Shown: positions 26,994 through 35,986, counted from the stretch's first letter. The stretch is 64,000 nt of DNA from Candidatus Desulfosporosinus nitrosoreducens (GCF_030954495.1 NZ_JAVHUW010000065.1:1-64000); one strand, 5' to 3'. Numbers and translations are program-made. Notes: generated from the letters alone by a model not told the origin.

Positions 26994-28370
26994 ATGTTAA
27001 GCCAAACGGTTGTTAAGCGGTTGAAAGAAATTGTTGGGGAGAAAAACGTCGTTACAGACAAGGTTGGCCTGTTGACTTATGGTTATGACGGCACGTTATT
27101 ATCCGGTGAAGCCTTAGGAGTCGTTTCTCCGCATACAACGGAAGAAGTCGTTGAAATCGTCAAATTGATGAACGAGCATAATATTAAACTCGTTCCTCGG
27201 GGCGCCGGTACGAATGAGAGCGGCGGAACTATTCCTTCTCAAGATTCCGTGGTCATTAGCTTTTCTAAAATGACAAAAATTCATGAGATAGACACTGAAA
27301 ACTTTGTAGCAGTCGTCGAACCCGGAGTAATCAATTTTGACCTGCAGGTTGAACTCGAAAAGAAAAAATTCTATTTTCCTCCCGACCCGTCCTCCTATAA
27401 GGCCTCAACCATAGGAGGAAATGTTGGTGAATGCTCCGGTGGACCGAAATGTTTTAAATATGGGGTTACCCGCGATTATATCTTAGGTCTGGAAGTCGTT
27501 CTCCCGAACGGCAAAGTTATTCAAACCGGAGGGCGTAATTTCCAAAGTGAGCCGGGGTATGATTTGACCCGTATCATTGTCGGTGCGGAGGGCACCTTGG
27601 GATTGGTCACCAAAGTCTTCGTCCGTATCATTCCGATACCCAGAGCCAAGAAAACCATGCTGGCTATTTACGACAAAGTCGAAGATGCATCGCAAACGGT
27701 TGCCGATATAGTTGCCGCCGGCATTATTCCGACCACCCTGGAATTGATGGATAATTTGCTGATCAATACGACTGAGGATTTCACCCATGCCGGGCTGCCT
27801 CGTGATGCTGGAGCTGTTCTCATTATTGAGGTTGACGGCTATCCGGAAGATATGGACGGGCAAGTTAAGACAATTGGTGAAATCGCCAAAAAAATTGCCA
27901 AGGAATTTAAAGTCGCTCAATCGGCAATTGAAGTGGATCAAGTTTGGACTTCCCGGCGCAGTGCCTTCGGATCAGTTGCCCGCGTCAGACCGTCCTATGG
28001 TGTTAATGATATTACGGTTCCCCGGAGTAATTTCCCTAAAGCGATTGAGGGAGTTCTCAAAATTGCCAAGGATTATGGTGTGACCATCGGAGTTGTGGCT
28101 CATGCCGGTGACGGAAATCTTCATCCATTGATTCTTTTTGATCAAAGAAACAAAGAAGAAGTTGACACCGTCCATGCCGCTGAACAGGCGCTCTGTATGA
28201 TGGCTCTTAGTCTCGATGGCACCATAAGCGGCGAGCACGGCATTGGGCTTGTCAAGAAGAAGTATCTTGACTCTGAGTTTAAACCCGAAGCTATGGAAGC
28301 CTTCAGAAAGATTAAACGGAGCTTTGACCCGGATAATCGCTTTAACCCCGGGAAGGTCATTGACCTGTAG
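26994..28370 (+). CDS. glcD: FAD-linked glycolate oxidase catalytic subunit (GlcD-like)
   Basis: 458 aa. FAD-binding PCMH domain (about 38-215) with PRGAGTNESGG and the STIGGNVGECSGG loop, and a C-terminal oxidase domain with the active-site HAGDGNLHPLI and SGEHGIGLVKKKYL motifs. Oxidises glycolate (or D-lactate) to the 2-oxoacid. SD AAGGAGG before the ATG. Last gene before a terminator, so glcF-glcE-glcD is one transcription unit. Confidence 0.9.
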   Translation: MLSQTVVKRLKEIVGEKNVVTDKVGLLTYGYDGTLLSGEALGVVSPHTTEEVVEIVKLMNEHNIKLVPRGAGTNESGGTIPSQDSVVISFSKMTKIHEIDTENFVAVVEPGVINFDLQVELEKKKFYFPPDPSSYKASTIGGNVGECSGGPKCFKYGVTRDYILGLEVVLPNGKVIQTGGRNFQSEPGYDLTRIIVGAEGTLGLVTKVFVRIIPIPRAKKTMLAIYDKVEDASQTVADIVAAGIIPTTLELMDNLLINTTEDFTHAGLPRDAGAVLIIEVDGYPEDMDGQVKTIGEIAKKIAKEFKVAQSAIEVDQVWTSRRSAFGSVARVRPSYGVNDITVPRSNFPKAIEGVLKIAKDYGVTIGVVAHAGDGNLHPLILFDQRNKEEVDTVHAAEQALCMMALSLDGTISGEHGIGLVKKKYLDSEFKPEAMEAFRKIKRSFDPDNRFNPGKVIDL

Positions 28371-28451
28371 GCATCTCCCCGATCCTCGCTTCTATAAATT
28401 TTTCTCCAAGGGATAATTGGCAATTCTGTGGTTATGATAAATTGTAAGAAT

Positions 28452-28493
28452 AGCAGGCAGTTGGTGAAATAATTCTGACGCCTGCTTTCTTTT
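28452..28493 (+). terminator. Terminator after glcD
   Basis: Stem AGCAGGC / GCCTGCT with a 21-nt loop, followed by TTCTTTT. Confidence 0.65.
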
Positions 28494-28516
28494 AAAAAAG
28501 TTGGAGGGGCTGCTAC

Positions 28517-28870
28517 GTGGAAGAAAGAGTTTTTTCCTTGGACAAATTGGCTCGCTTTGATGCGAATATTCCTCAAAAAGTAGTAGTTTACCAATCGGAT
28601 AAAACCTTAGGCGTTATGTGGTGTCTGGAACCCGGCCAAGAAGTATTTCTGCATCAGCATCCCAATGCGGACGATGTCTGGATATGCCTTGAAGGAGAGT
28701 CCGGACTCTATTTTGCTGGGGATGGACAAGAGGTTGAGATTAAAAAGGGCATGGCAATTTTGGCGAAAGCCGGACAAACTCATGGTATGCGCAATACCGG
28801 CTCAAATCGTTTTGTTTTTATCGGCATCGCCGGGCCTACACCTGTGGATACTGTTAAATTGCAGAAATAA
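28517..28870 (+). CDS. Cupin domain protein
   Basis: 117 aa single cupin barrel: motif 1 HQHPNADDVWICLEGE (two His and a later acidic residue for metal) and motif 2 AGQTHGMRNTG. GTG start behind GGAGGGG. No enzyme function can be assigned. It stands alone between terminator and promoter inside the glycolate/malyl-CoA region, so it may share the theme, perhaps as a metabolite-binding or isomerase-type protein. Confidence 0.85.
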   Translation: MEERVFSLDKLARFDANIPQKVVVYQSDKTLGVMWCLEPGQEVFLHQHPNADDVWICLEGESGLYFAGDGQEVEIKKGMAILAKAGQTHGMRNTGSNRFVFIGIAGPTPVDTVKLQK

Positions 28871-28976
28871 AACGATGTTTCAATCCATAAATTTATTTTA
28901 TCGTTAGGTTGACAAAGACCTTCAATTAAAGTGTTGACTAATCTAAAAATACGTAAGATAATGGAGTAGGGAGTAA

Positions 28977-28991
28977 TGAAACAGGGTTTCA
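28977..28991 (+). promoter_or_regulatory. IclR-type dyad before the CoA-ligase operon
   Basis: Perfect TGAAAC-AGG-GTTTCA, same as the pair before glcF, 176 bp ahead of the ligase beta gene in a 296-bp gap without other genes. It suggests that one regulator controls both transcription units. Confidence 0.68.
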
Positions 28992-29166
28992 AATAGTAAA
29001 ACAAAATCTTTAAGAATAAGTTATCAGCTTTAAAGATTTAGTAAGCCCTAACGCCAGTGATCCAACTGTGTAGAAGGGAGGGAATTTCTTTTAATTGTAA
29101 TTGAGTAGCTATTCCAGGTTCGAACCCAAGTAGTTACAGAAAATTTCATTATGGAAGTGATAACGA

Positions 29167-30444
29167 ATGGCAAAATTTCTCGAATATCAAGGAAAAGAAT
29201 GGCTCAGGAAAGCTGGAATGCCCGTACCCCTGGGAAGAGTAGCTGCTAGTCCTGAGGAGGCACGTCAAATTGCCGAGGAAATTGGCAAGCCTGTAGCCGT
29301 AAAAGGCCAGCTTCAAGCTGGGGGACGCGGTAAAGCTGGAATCGTTAAATTGGTGAATACGCCGGATGAGGCTGCCGCCGCTGCTGCAGAAATTCTCGCT
29401 AAAACAGTTAAAGGTATGGCAATTCATCAAGTTCTCGTGGAAGAGAAATTGGATATTAAGAAAGAGTTCTATTGTTCTTTTGTTATAAACGGAGCCCGGG
29501 AAGCTCGTTCCCCTATGCTGATGTTTAGCACTGAGGGGGGGATGGACATTGAAAGCGTACCGGAAGAATTGCTTTTAAAAATCAATGTCGATCCGATCCA
29601 CGGCTTACAGCCTTATGATGCCGTCGATTTGTGTGCCCGGGCTGGAATTCCCGCACAAGAGCTTAGTAAGTTTGCCGGCTTCCTGACGAAACTGTCGCAA
29701 ACGTATAAAAAGTATGATTGCCAGACTCTGGAGATTAACCCCTTTATTATGACCGGTGATGGAAATCTGGTTTGTGCCGACTGTAAGATGGAAATTGACA
29801 ACAGTTCCGTCGGTCGTCATCCGGAATTCGGTATTGCCATTGCCCGCGATCTGCCGGGTGCTCCGACAGAACTGGATCTTATCGGCTGGAGTATTGAGGA
29901 AACCGATGCACGGGGAACCGGGTTCCTGATGAACATGGGCTATGACGAAGTAAGCCCGGGTCATATAGGTTACCATCCCATTGGCGGCGGTTCCGCAATG
30001 ATGGGACTGGATGCTTTAAATCAAGTGGGATTAAAGCCTGCTAACTATGCGGATACCAGTGGTAATCCAGTCGGTTCGAAGATTTATCGGGTCGCTAAAT
30101 GCGTTCTTTCCCAGCCTAATATTGACGGCTATCTGCTCGGCGGATTCATGATGGCCAACCAAGAACAATGGCATCATGCTCATGCCATCGTTAAAGCGCT
30201 TAGAGAAATCCTTCCTACTCAAAAGCCAGGTTTGCCTTGTGTCTTACTGCTCTGTGGCAACAGAGAAGACGAATCCCTTGAAATTCTCAGAACGGGACTT
30301 GCCGATCTAATGACACCGGAAGGTCCGGGTAGGAGAATTGAGATTTATGGGAAAGAGCATGTAACAGATACCAAGTTTATCGGCGAAAGACTTTTAACTC
30401 TCAGTAAAGAATATCGAGCTGAGAAAGAAGCTCAAGGAAAGTAG
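29167..30444 (+). CDS. Succinate/malate-CoA ligase beta subunit (SucC/MtkA family)
   Basis: 425 aa. ATP-grasp domain at the N-terminus (FLEYQGKEWLRKAGMPVPLG, KGQLQAGGRGKAG, LEINPFI) and a CoA-ligase flavodoxin-like C-terminal domain (about 250-420). The usual CoA-ligase GGGSAMM loop is present (IGGGSAMMGLDAL), but the C-terminal part is longer than E. coli SucC. In context with a CitE-type lyase and malic enzyme I infer malate-CoA ligase running towards malate plus ATP; succinyl-CoA synthetase is the alternative. First gene of a four-gene operon. Confidence 0.82.
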   Translation: MAKFLEYQGKEWLRKAGMPVPLGRVAASPEEARQIAEEIGKPVAVKGQLQAGGRGKAGIVKLVNTPDEAAAAAAEILAKTVKGMAIHQVLVEEKLDIKKEFYCSFVINGAREARSPMLMFSTEGGMDIESVPEELLLKINVDPIHGLQPYDAVDLCARAGIPAQELSKFAGFLTKLSQTYKKYDCQTLEINPFIMTGDGNLVCADCKMEIDNSSVGRHPEFGIAIARDLPGAPTELDLIGWSIEETDARGTGFLMNMGYDEVSPGHIGYHPIGGGSAMMGLDALNQVGLKPANYADTSGNPVGSKIYRVAKCVLSQPNIDGYLLGGFMMANQEQWHHAHAIVKALREILPTQKPGLPCVLLLCGNREDESLEILRTGLADLMTPEGPGRRIEIYGKEHVTDTKFIGERLLTLSKEYRAEKEAQGK

Positions 30445-30453
30445 GGAAAAACA

Positions 30454-30744
30454 GTGCTGGAATTCGCAGAAAAAAGTCTGAAGGTAAAAATCGATACCAG
30501 CAAGTGTGATACATGCGAAACGAAAGCATGTGCTGACGCGTGCAAAAAATATGCCAGAGGGTTACTCGGTATTAATGACCAAGGTAAAGCATCGGTTGAA
30601 CACCGCTCTGCAGAAGAGTGTTTGCGGCTGGGTACTGAGTGCTTAGCTTGTGAGTTTGCTTGTAAGACCCGCGGTAACGATGCCATTACGATTGAAATTC
30701 CTGTCAAAGGTTTAGATGAGTACCTCGCAAAACGCCAAAAATAA
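30454..30744 (+). CDS. Small ferredoxin-like protein between the ligase subunits
   Basis: 96 aa, GTG start. Two Cys clusters: CDTCETKACADAC (C-x2-C-x4-C-x3-C) and CLRLGTECLACEFAC (C-x6-C-x2-C-x3-C), the spacing of two [4Fe-4S] sites. No Pro follows the fourth Cys, unlike ordinary ferredoxins. It is 9 bp after the beta subunit and 62 bp before alpha, so it should be made with the ligase. I know no Fe-S requirement in this ligase family. It might carry electrons for glycolate oxidation or be a structural partner; function not assigned. Confidence 0.78.
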   Translation: MLEFAEKSLKVKIDTSKCDTCETKACADACKKYARGLLGINDQGKASVEHRSAEECLRLGTECLACEFACKTRGNDAITIEIPVKGLDEYLAKRQK

Positions 30745-30806
30745 GAAATAAAGTAGGTATGAATAAAATTAAGAACCTAGCAAATTGTTAAATGAGGGAT
30801 TTATAA

Positions 30807-31703
30807 ATGGGCATTTTAATCAATAAGCAAACTAGAGTAATTGTTCAAGGGATAACGGGTCGGGAAGGTTCAGTCAGAACAAAATATATGAAAGAATATG
30901 GTACCAACGTTATCGGTGGAACAAGCCCTGGAAAAGCCGGTGAACTAGTACATGAAATACCGGTCTATAATACCGTCAAAGAAATTGTGCGTGAAAAAGG
31001 CGAGATTGACTTTAGTGTTATCTTTGTTCCGGGGCGTGGATTGAAGACTGCAGTTTATGAAGCGGCAGATTCGGGTGTTAAAAACATTATTCCTTGTGTA
31101 GAAGGAACCCCGATCCACGATATCATGGACATGATCGCTTATGCCGAGTCCAAAGGATCCAGGGTACTTGGCCCGGGCTCAATCGGAATTATTACGCCTG
31201 GTGAAGCCGTTGTAGGTTGGCTCGGCGGCAATAGAGAATGGGCCAATAAGTTCTTTATTAAAGGCAATATCGGAGTATTCTCAAGGAGCGGCGGACAATC
31301 CGGAACTATTCCTTGGCTGCTCAGGGAAGGGGGATTTGGAGTCAGTACGGTTATTCATACCGGTACAGAGCCCGTTCTTGGCACTTCCATGGCAGATCTG
31401 CTTCCGATGTTTGAGGCTGATCCGGAAACAGCCGGCGTGGCTGTCTATGCGGAAATCGGCGGCTCACAGGAGGAAGAATGCGCGGAAGTTATTGCCTCCG
31501 GTAAATTTACCAAACCTTTTGTAGTCTATGTGGCAGGCGCCTGGGCTCCGGCAGGTCAGAGATTCTCTCACGCCTCTAATATTGTGGAGCGTGGCCGCGG
31601 CTCAGCTAAAAGCAAAATGGAAGCCATCACCAAAGCCGGCGGCTATGTCGCCGAAGTGCCGACAGATATTCCTCTTATCTTAAAGGAGAAAGTCAAAGCC
31701 TAA
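30807..31703 (+). CDS. Succinate/malate-CoA ligase alpha subunit (SucD/MtkB family)
   Basis: 298 aa. CoA-binding Rossmann domain (VIVQGITGREGSVRTKYM, GGTSPGKAG) and a ligase domain with GPGSIGIITPGE, FSRSGGQSG and the phospho-histidine region RFSHASNIVERG, where the active His sits in FSHAS rather than the GHAGA of E. coli SucD. Phosphorylated on His during nucleotide-coupled CoA transfer. Partner of the beta subunit encoded upstream of the ferredoxin-like gene. Confidence 0.85.
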   Translation: MGILINKQTRVIVQGITGREGSVRTKYMKEYGTNVIGGTSPGKAGELVHEIPVYNTVKEIVREKGEIDFSVIFVPGRGLKTAVYEAADSGVKNIIPCVEGTPIHDIMDMIAYAESKGSRVLGPGSIGIITPGEAVVGWLGGNREWANKFFIKGNIGVFSRSGGQSGTIPWLLREGGFGVSTVIHTGTEPVLGTSMADLLPMFEADPETAGVAVYAEIGGSQEEECAEVIASGKFTKPFVVYVAGAWAPAGQRFSHASNIVERGRGSAKSKMEAITKAGGYVAEVPTDIPLILKEKVKA

Positions 31704-31765
31704 TTCGTTATTTTTCCCTAGAAATCCTAGGAATTAAATTTAATAAAAGCGGGAGGTAAATTATT

Positions 31766-32662
31766 ATGACTATTATGAGATCAATTTTGTATATTCCTGG
31801 TAACAATCCTAAAATGGTTGCTAAAGCTCCGGAGTTCCCGGCTGACATTGTTACCTTAGATCTTGAGGATTCCGTTCCACCGGCTGAGAAAGAAGCTGCT
31901 CGTAAAATAGTTGCTGAAAACCTCAAATATGCGGCTGGCGGCGGTGCCCAAGTATTCGTACGTATTAACAACTGGGAAACCGAATTGACCAACGACGACT
32001 TAGAAGCTATCGTTTATGAAGGTCTTGCCGGAGTTACTTTAGCAAAAACCGGTTGTGCCGCAGACGTACAACGTTTGGATTGGAAGCTTGAAGAACTTGA
32101 GCGTCGTCGTGGTTTGGAAGTTGGAAGTGTTAAGATCTCCATGCTTCTGGAAACTGCTAAAGGGGTTATCAATGCTGCAGAATGCTGCTTAGCAAGTAAA
32201 CGTAACGTTAACGCTATCTTTGGTGCCGTTGACTATTGCCGTGATATGCGTGTTAAATTGACCAACGAGAGTGTTGAACAGCAATACGCTCGTTCCCATG
32301 TTGCAGTTGCCTGCCGCGCAGCCGGAATCGTTGCCATTGACGCTCCTTTCGTTGACTTCAAAAATATTGAAGCCTTTGAAAGAAATGTTGCCGAAGGCCG
32401 TCAAATGGGTTATGAAGGCCGCATGATTATCCATCCGGGACAAGTCGAGCCTTCCAACCGCATGTATTCTCCCGATCCAGCCGATGTTGAGTGGGCACGC
32501 GGAGTTGTTAAAGTCTTTGAAGAGGAAGGAATTGCTAAGGGCAAAGCTTCCGTTTCCTATAATAACAAAATGGTTGACACCCCGGTTTACCTCAATGCTA
32601 AAGATATCTTAGCTGCACAAGCTGAAATTGATGCTAAAAACGCAGCAAGTCAAAAAGCCTAA
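31766..32662 (+). CDS. HpcH/HpaI aldolase family CoA-ester lyase (malyl-CoA lyase-like)
   Basis: 298 aa. TIM-barrel CitE/malyl-CoA lyase type: RSILYIPGNNPKM start, Asp/Glu metal ligands in LDLEDSVPPAEK, the VRINNW arginine, and LLETAKGV and GAVDYCRDM further on. Such enzymes condense glyoxylate with acetyl-CoA to malyl-CoA or cleave it. Between a CoA ligase and malic enzyme, and downstream of glycolate oxidase, malyl-CoA formation is the simplest reading. Citrate lyase beta is unlikely: no CitD or CitF nearby. Codon use looks highly expressed. Confidence 0.83.
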   Translation: MTIMRSILYIPGNNPKMVAKAPEFPADIVTLDLEDSVPPAEKEAARKIVAENLKYAAGGGAQVFVRINNWETELTNDDLEAIVYEGLAGVTLAKTGCAADVQRLDWKLEELERRRGLEVGSVKISMLLETAKGVINAAECCLASKRNVNAIFGAVDYCRDMRVKLTNESVEQQYARSHVAVACRAAGIVAIDAPFVDFKNIEAFERNVAEGRQMGYEGRMIIHPGQVEPSNRMYSPDPADVEWARGVVKVFEEEGIAKGKASVSYNNKMVDTPVYLNAKDILAAQAEIDAKNAASQKA

Positions 32663-32672
32663 AGTAAGTGAG

Positions 32673-32706
32673 ACCTGGTCACTTATTCAAGTGGCCAGGT
32701 TTTCTT
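32673..32706 (+). terminator. Terminator after the lyase gene
   Basis: Stem ACCTGGTCAC / GTGGCCAGGT with an 8-nt loop, followed by TTTCTTAA. It separates malic enzyme as its own unit. Confidence 0.75.
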
Positions 32707-32896
32707 AATACGGGCGGTCTCTTGCGCTCCGCTGTCCCCTGAGAAGACAGTGTCTTCGGATGCCGGCCCAATTTTCTTTAGGCTATAAAAAAGCTTGATT
32801 TTCTTGTATACTTTATACAATATAAATCCGAGCGAATGTTTGCCTGAGTACGAGATTAACTATTAAACAGTGTGATGAGAAAGGATTGGTGTAGCT

Positions 32897-34126
32897 ATGG
32901 GTCTTCGTGAAGATGCCCTTAATCTCCATAAAAATAATAAAGGTAAGATTGCTGTTGTCAGCAAAGTACCCGTTCGCAACGGTGATGATTTAAGCCTTGC
33001 CTATTCTCCCGGAGTAGCTGAACCCTGCTTGGAAATTGCCAAAGATCCCGCTTTAGTCAATGTTTATACAAACCGTGAAAATTTGACGGCTGTTGTATCC
33101 ACAGGTTCTGCGGTTTTAGGGCTTGGCAATATCGGCGCTCGTGCCGCTATGCCTGTCATGGAAGGTAAAGGAATTCTTTTCAAGACTTTCGGAAATGTAG
33201 ATGCTTTTCCCATTTGCTTAAATACTCAGGACAGTGACAAAGTCGTTGAGACTGTTAAGCTTCTGGAACCTACCTTTGGTTCCATTAATCTGGAAGATAT
33301 TAAAGCTCCGGAGTGCTTCTATATTGAAGAAAAACTTAAAGAAGTTTATGATGGGCCGATTTTCCACGATGATCAACACGGAACCGCGGTTGTCACCATG
33401 GCCGGATTGGTAAACGCTTTAAAAGTAGTTAAGAAAGAGCTTAAAGATGTTAAGATTGTCGTTAACGGCGCGGGAGCCGCCGGAATGGCTATCGTTAAAC
33501 TCTTAATGAGTATGGGACTTCAAAATGTAATCATGCTCGATACTAAAGGTTCAATTTATGAAGGCCGTCCAGAAGGCATGAACAAATACAAAGATGAAAT
33601 TGCTCAAAAAACAAACCGTGAATTGCTTAAGGGTAATTTAGCGGATGCCTTAAAAGGCGCCGATGTCTTTATCGGAGTTTCCGGAGCGAACCTCGTTTCC
33701 AAAGAAATGGTCAAATCAATGGCTCCAAATCCCATTGTTTTTGCCCAAGCAAATCCGGTTCCTGAGATTTGGCCCGCCGATGCCCAAGAAGCTGGGGCTG
33801 CTGTTGTCGGCACAGGCCGCTCTGACTATCCGAACCAAGTTAACAACGTTTTAGCTTTCCCGGGAATTTTCCGCGGTGCCATTGATGCCGGAGCAAAAGT
33901 TATCAATGAGGAAATGAAAGTTGCGGCAGCTTACGCTATCGCCGGTATCGTATCCAGCGAAGAGCTTAGTGCAGACTATGTAATACCTAAAGCTTTTGAC
34001 CTGCGCGTTGGACCTGCCGTCGCTGCAGCAGTTGCCAAAGCGGCTATGGATACGGGAGTTGCGACTCACAATGTTGATCCTGAGCAAGTCGCTGCCAATT
34101 TGCGTAAATATTACGAGAGTAAATAA
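32897..34126 (+). CDS. Malic enzyme (NAD(P)-dependent, oxaloacetate-decarboxylating)
   Basis: 409 aa, the short bacterial form. N-terminal malic domain with LAYSPGVAEPC, the catalytic Lys in KGILFKTF and metal ligands in FHDDQHGTAVV; C-terminal NAD-binding domain with VVNGAGAAGMAI. Converts malate to pyruvate, CO2 and NAD(P)H. After the malyl-CoA steps it would close the path to pyruvate and, through acetyl-CoA, regenerate the acceptor for glyoxylate. Confidence 0.94.
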   Translation: MGLREDALNLHKNNKGKIAVVSKVPVRNGDDLSLAYSPGVAEPCLEIAKDPALVNVYTNRENLTAVVSTGSAVLGLGNIGARAAMPVMEGKGILFKTFGNVDAFPICLNTQDSDKVVETVKLLEPTFGSINLEDIKAPECFYIEEKLKEVYDGPIFHDDQHGTAVVTMAGLVNALKVVKKELKDVKIVVNGAGAAGMAIVKLLMSMGLQNVIMLDTKGSIYEGRPEGMNKYKDEIAQKTNRELLKGNLADALKGADVFIGVSGANLVSKEMVKSMAPNPIVFAQANPVPEIWPADAQEAGAAVVGTGRSDYPNQVNNVLAFPGIFRGAIDAGAKVINEEMKVAAAYAIAGIVSSEELSADYVIPKAFDLRVGPAVAAAVAKAAMDTGVATHNVDPEQVAANLRKYYESK

Positions 34127-34187
34127 TAGTCTGTTTGAACAGCCTCACCGCCAATGACGTGTTGGCCTTGGAGTGGAGATAAGAATT

Positions 34188-34224
34188 AAACGGGATGCTT
34201 ACCGGCAGGTAAGCATCCCGTTTT
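34188..34224 (+). terminator. Terminator of malic enzyme
   Basis: Perfect 16-bp stem AAACGGGATGCTTACC / GGTAAGCATCCCGTTT with a 4-nt loop, then a T. Confidence 0.88.
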
Positions 34225-34403
34225 AACATAGGGATGCAGGATTAGTTTTGGCCGGCGCATAGAAGCAACAAGGCAGATGCCTGCTTCTTTACTCCCGGTT
34301 GAATCTCGCGAAAAGCGTATATTATAGATAAGTAAGGCGCTATATTGACCTGAAGTGGACTAACTGATAAGATGGTAAAAATTTAAATTATGGAGGGACT
34401 CGT

Positions 34404-34907
34404 ATGGTTACTTCGATTGCCGTATTTTTAGAGACATGGGAAAAAGAGGAGGAAGCAACACTGCGCATTCTCAATGCTTTGACAGACGATTCTCTGAGTC
34501 AGAAAGTCTCGGAGGAGGACCGCAGCTTAGGTCGAATAGCTTGGCATGTAGCAACAACGATTCCTGAGATGATGTCTAAGACCGGGTTGGTGTTTGAAGG
34601 ATGCCGAGACGATGATCCGGTTCCGAATTCAGCCCAAAGCATCTCAGATTACTATCAAAAAGTAAGTAAAATTATGGTCGCGGGAATCCGTGCTCGGTGG
34701 CAGGACCAGACACTATTAGAAAAGCGGAATATGTATGGGGAACAATGGACAATCGGAGAAACCTTAAGTGCTTTGGTAGATCATCAGATTCATCACCGGG
34801 GGCAAATGACGGTACTGATGAGACAAGCAGGATTGAAAGTCCCAGGCCTTTACGGTCCGGCTCGAGAGGACTGGAGCCAATTTGGTATGAAAGCCCCTGC
34901 GATTTAA
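34404..34907 (+). CDS. DinB family protein
   Basis: 167 aa four-helix bundle of the DinB/YfiT type. Likely metal triad: His in LGRIAWHVATTIPEM and two His in DHQIHHRGQM. Members include thiol S-transferases; many are unassigned. SD GGAGGGA. Single gene after the malic enzyme terminator. Confidence 0.87.
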   Translation: MVTSIAVFLETWEKEEEATLRILNALTDDSLSQKVSEEDRSLGRIAWHVATTIPEMMSKTGLVFEGCRDDDPVPNSAQSISDYYQKVSKIMVAGIRARWQDQTLLEKRNMYGEQWTIGETLSALVDHQIHHRGQMTVLMRQAGLKVPGLYGPAREDWSQFGMKAPAI

Positions 34908-34991
34908 CGATCCTCTGAGCCAGAAACCTGGCAAACGGTCCTTATTAAAGGCAAATCAAACGATGGTTTAAACTAGGGAGTTTAAAGGAAG

Positions 34992-35309
34992 ATGGCTAAA
35001 AGACTGGACTTTGAAAAGCAAACAGTACGAGCAATGCTCAGGCTATATTGTAAGGATCAGCACCACACAGGCAAGGGTTTATGTCAGGAATGTCAGGATT
35101 TGGAGAATTATGCTCTGGCCCGCCTGGCTCACTGTAAATTTGGGGAGCAAAAACCGACCTGCGGTAAATGTCCGGTACATTGTTATAAGCCTGACATGCG
35201 TCAAAGAATGCTGGAAGTCATGCGCTATGCGGGTCCTAAAATGGTGTTTTCTCATCCGGCAATGGCTCTCAGGCATTTAGTAGATGGTTTTAGGTTCTCC
35301 AAGAAGTAA
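34992..35309 (+). CDS. Nitrous oxide-stimulated promoter family protein
   Basis: 105 aa. Six Cys in spaced pairs: CKDQHHTGKGLCQECQDL, then CKFGEQKPTCGKCPVHCYKP, ending in the MRYAGPKMVFSHPAMALRHL helix typical of the family. Probably metal or Fe-S binding; the biochemical role is unknown despite the family name. SD AAGGAAG. Confidence 0.83.
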   Translation: MAKRLDFEKQTVRAMLRLYCKDQHHTGKGLCQECQDLENYALARLAHCKFGEQKPTCGKCPVHCYKPDMRQRMLEVMRYAGPKMVFSHPAMALRHLVDGFRFSKK

Positions 35310-35375
35310 ATTCCTCTTTGCCGGGGAGTGTACGTGGAAATCCCGTCTTAAATTGATAGAAGTCATAGAGGCTGC

Positions 35376-35957
35376 TTAGAAAATCTGATAGATAGCTGAT
35401 AATGGGCTCAAAAGTTCCGCCTTTGAATTTAAGGTGAGCCCTGGAGTAGCAGAGTGGGAGGCTTTGAGAGCCTGGAGAGTTACCGAAGGCAGGGCAAGAT
35501 TTTGGCACTCTTCTAACGTGAAAAACCCGAGATTGCTAACTTCCTCGTCTTGTCCTTGAAGGGTTCCGCCAAGATAGTCCATGAGAAAAATGATATAGGC
35601 ATCGTGTTTCTCAGACGGGCGGTCATGGAGAGCGATAAGAGACAGCGGTTTGGTCCGGATGCCCGTTTCTTCAAAGATTTCGCGCTTGACAGCGTCACCG
35701 ATGGGTTCGTCTTGATTGACATAGCCCCCGGGTATAGTCCACATTCCTTTGCCGGGATTATGCCGGCGTTGAACTAAGAGAACTTTGCCCTCGTGCCAAA
35801 GAACCCCGCCTACTCCGAGGGAATAATCTCCCCAATGGACAAATGAACATACCGGACATGTTTTGCGCAAGTAATTGTCAATCACAGTTTCTTGCAGAGT
35901 TTGGCCGCAAACCGGACAATAGTTGTAGGGTGTTGAATTATAAGGCATAATTTTCAC
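35376..35957 (-). CDS. NUDIX hydrolase with N-terminal zinc ribbon
   Basis: 193 aa. Zinc ribbon CPVCGQ..CPVCSF (about 14-37) then a Nudix domain with box GGYVNQDEPIGDAVKREIFE followed by ETGI. The zinc-ribbon form resembles the NADH pyrophosphatase NudC and ADP-ribose pyrophosphatase groups. 29 bp downstream of the MFS gene, so probably co-transcribed. Confidence 0.9.
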   Translation of the reverse strand: MKIMPYNSTPYNYCPVCGQTLQETVIDNYLRKTCPVCSFVHWGDYSLGVGGVLWHEGKVLLVQRRHNPGKGMWTIPGGYVNQDEPIGDAVKREIFEETGIRTKPLSLIALHDRPSEKHDAYIIFLMDYLGGTLQGQDEEVSNLGFFTLEECQNLALPSVTLQALKASHSATPGLTLNSKAELLSPLSAIYQIF

Positions 35958-35986
35958 GATCCTTTCCTTAGTACTGGAGAATCTAA

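Noticed and set aside
28517..28870. Cupin as part of the glcFED operon
   Set aside because: A terminator hairpin lies between glcD and the cupin gene, so co-transcription is not supported, though read-through is possible.
29100..29145. tRNA-like GGTTCGAACCC
   Set aside because: Resembles a T-loop, but no acceptor, D or anticodon arms can be folded around it; chance palindrome.
31766..32662. Citrate lyase beta subunit
   Set aside because: No citD, citF or citC nearby; the CoA ligase and malic enzyme context points to malyl-CoA chemistry.
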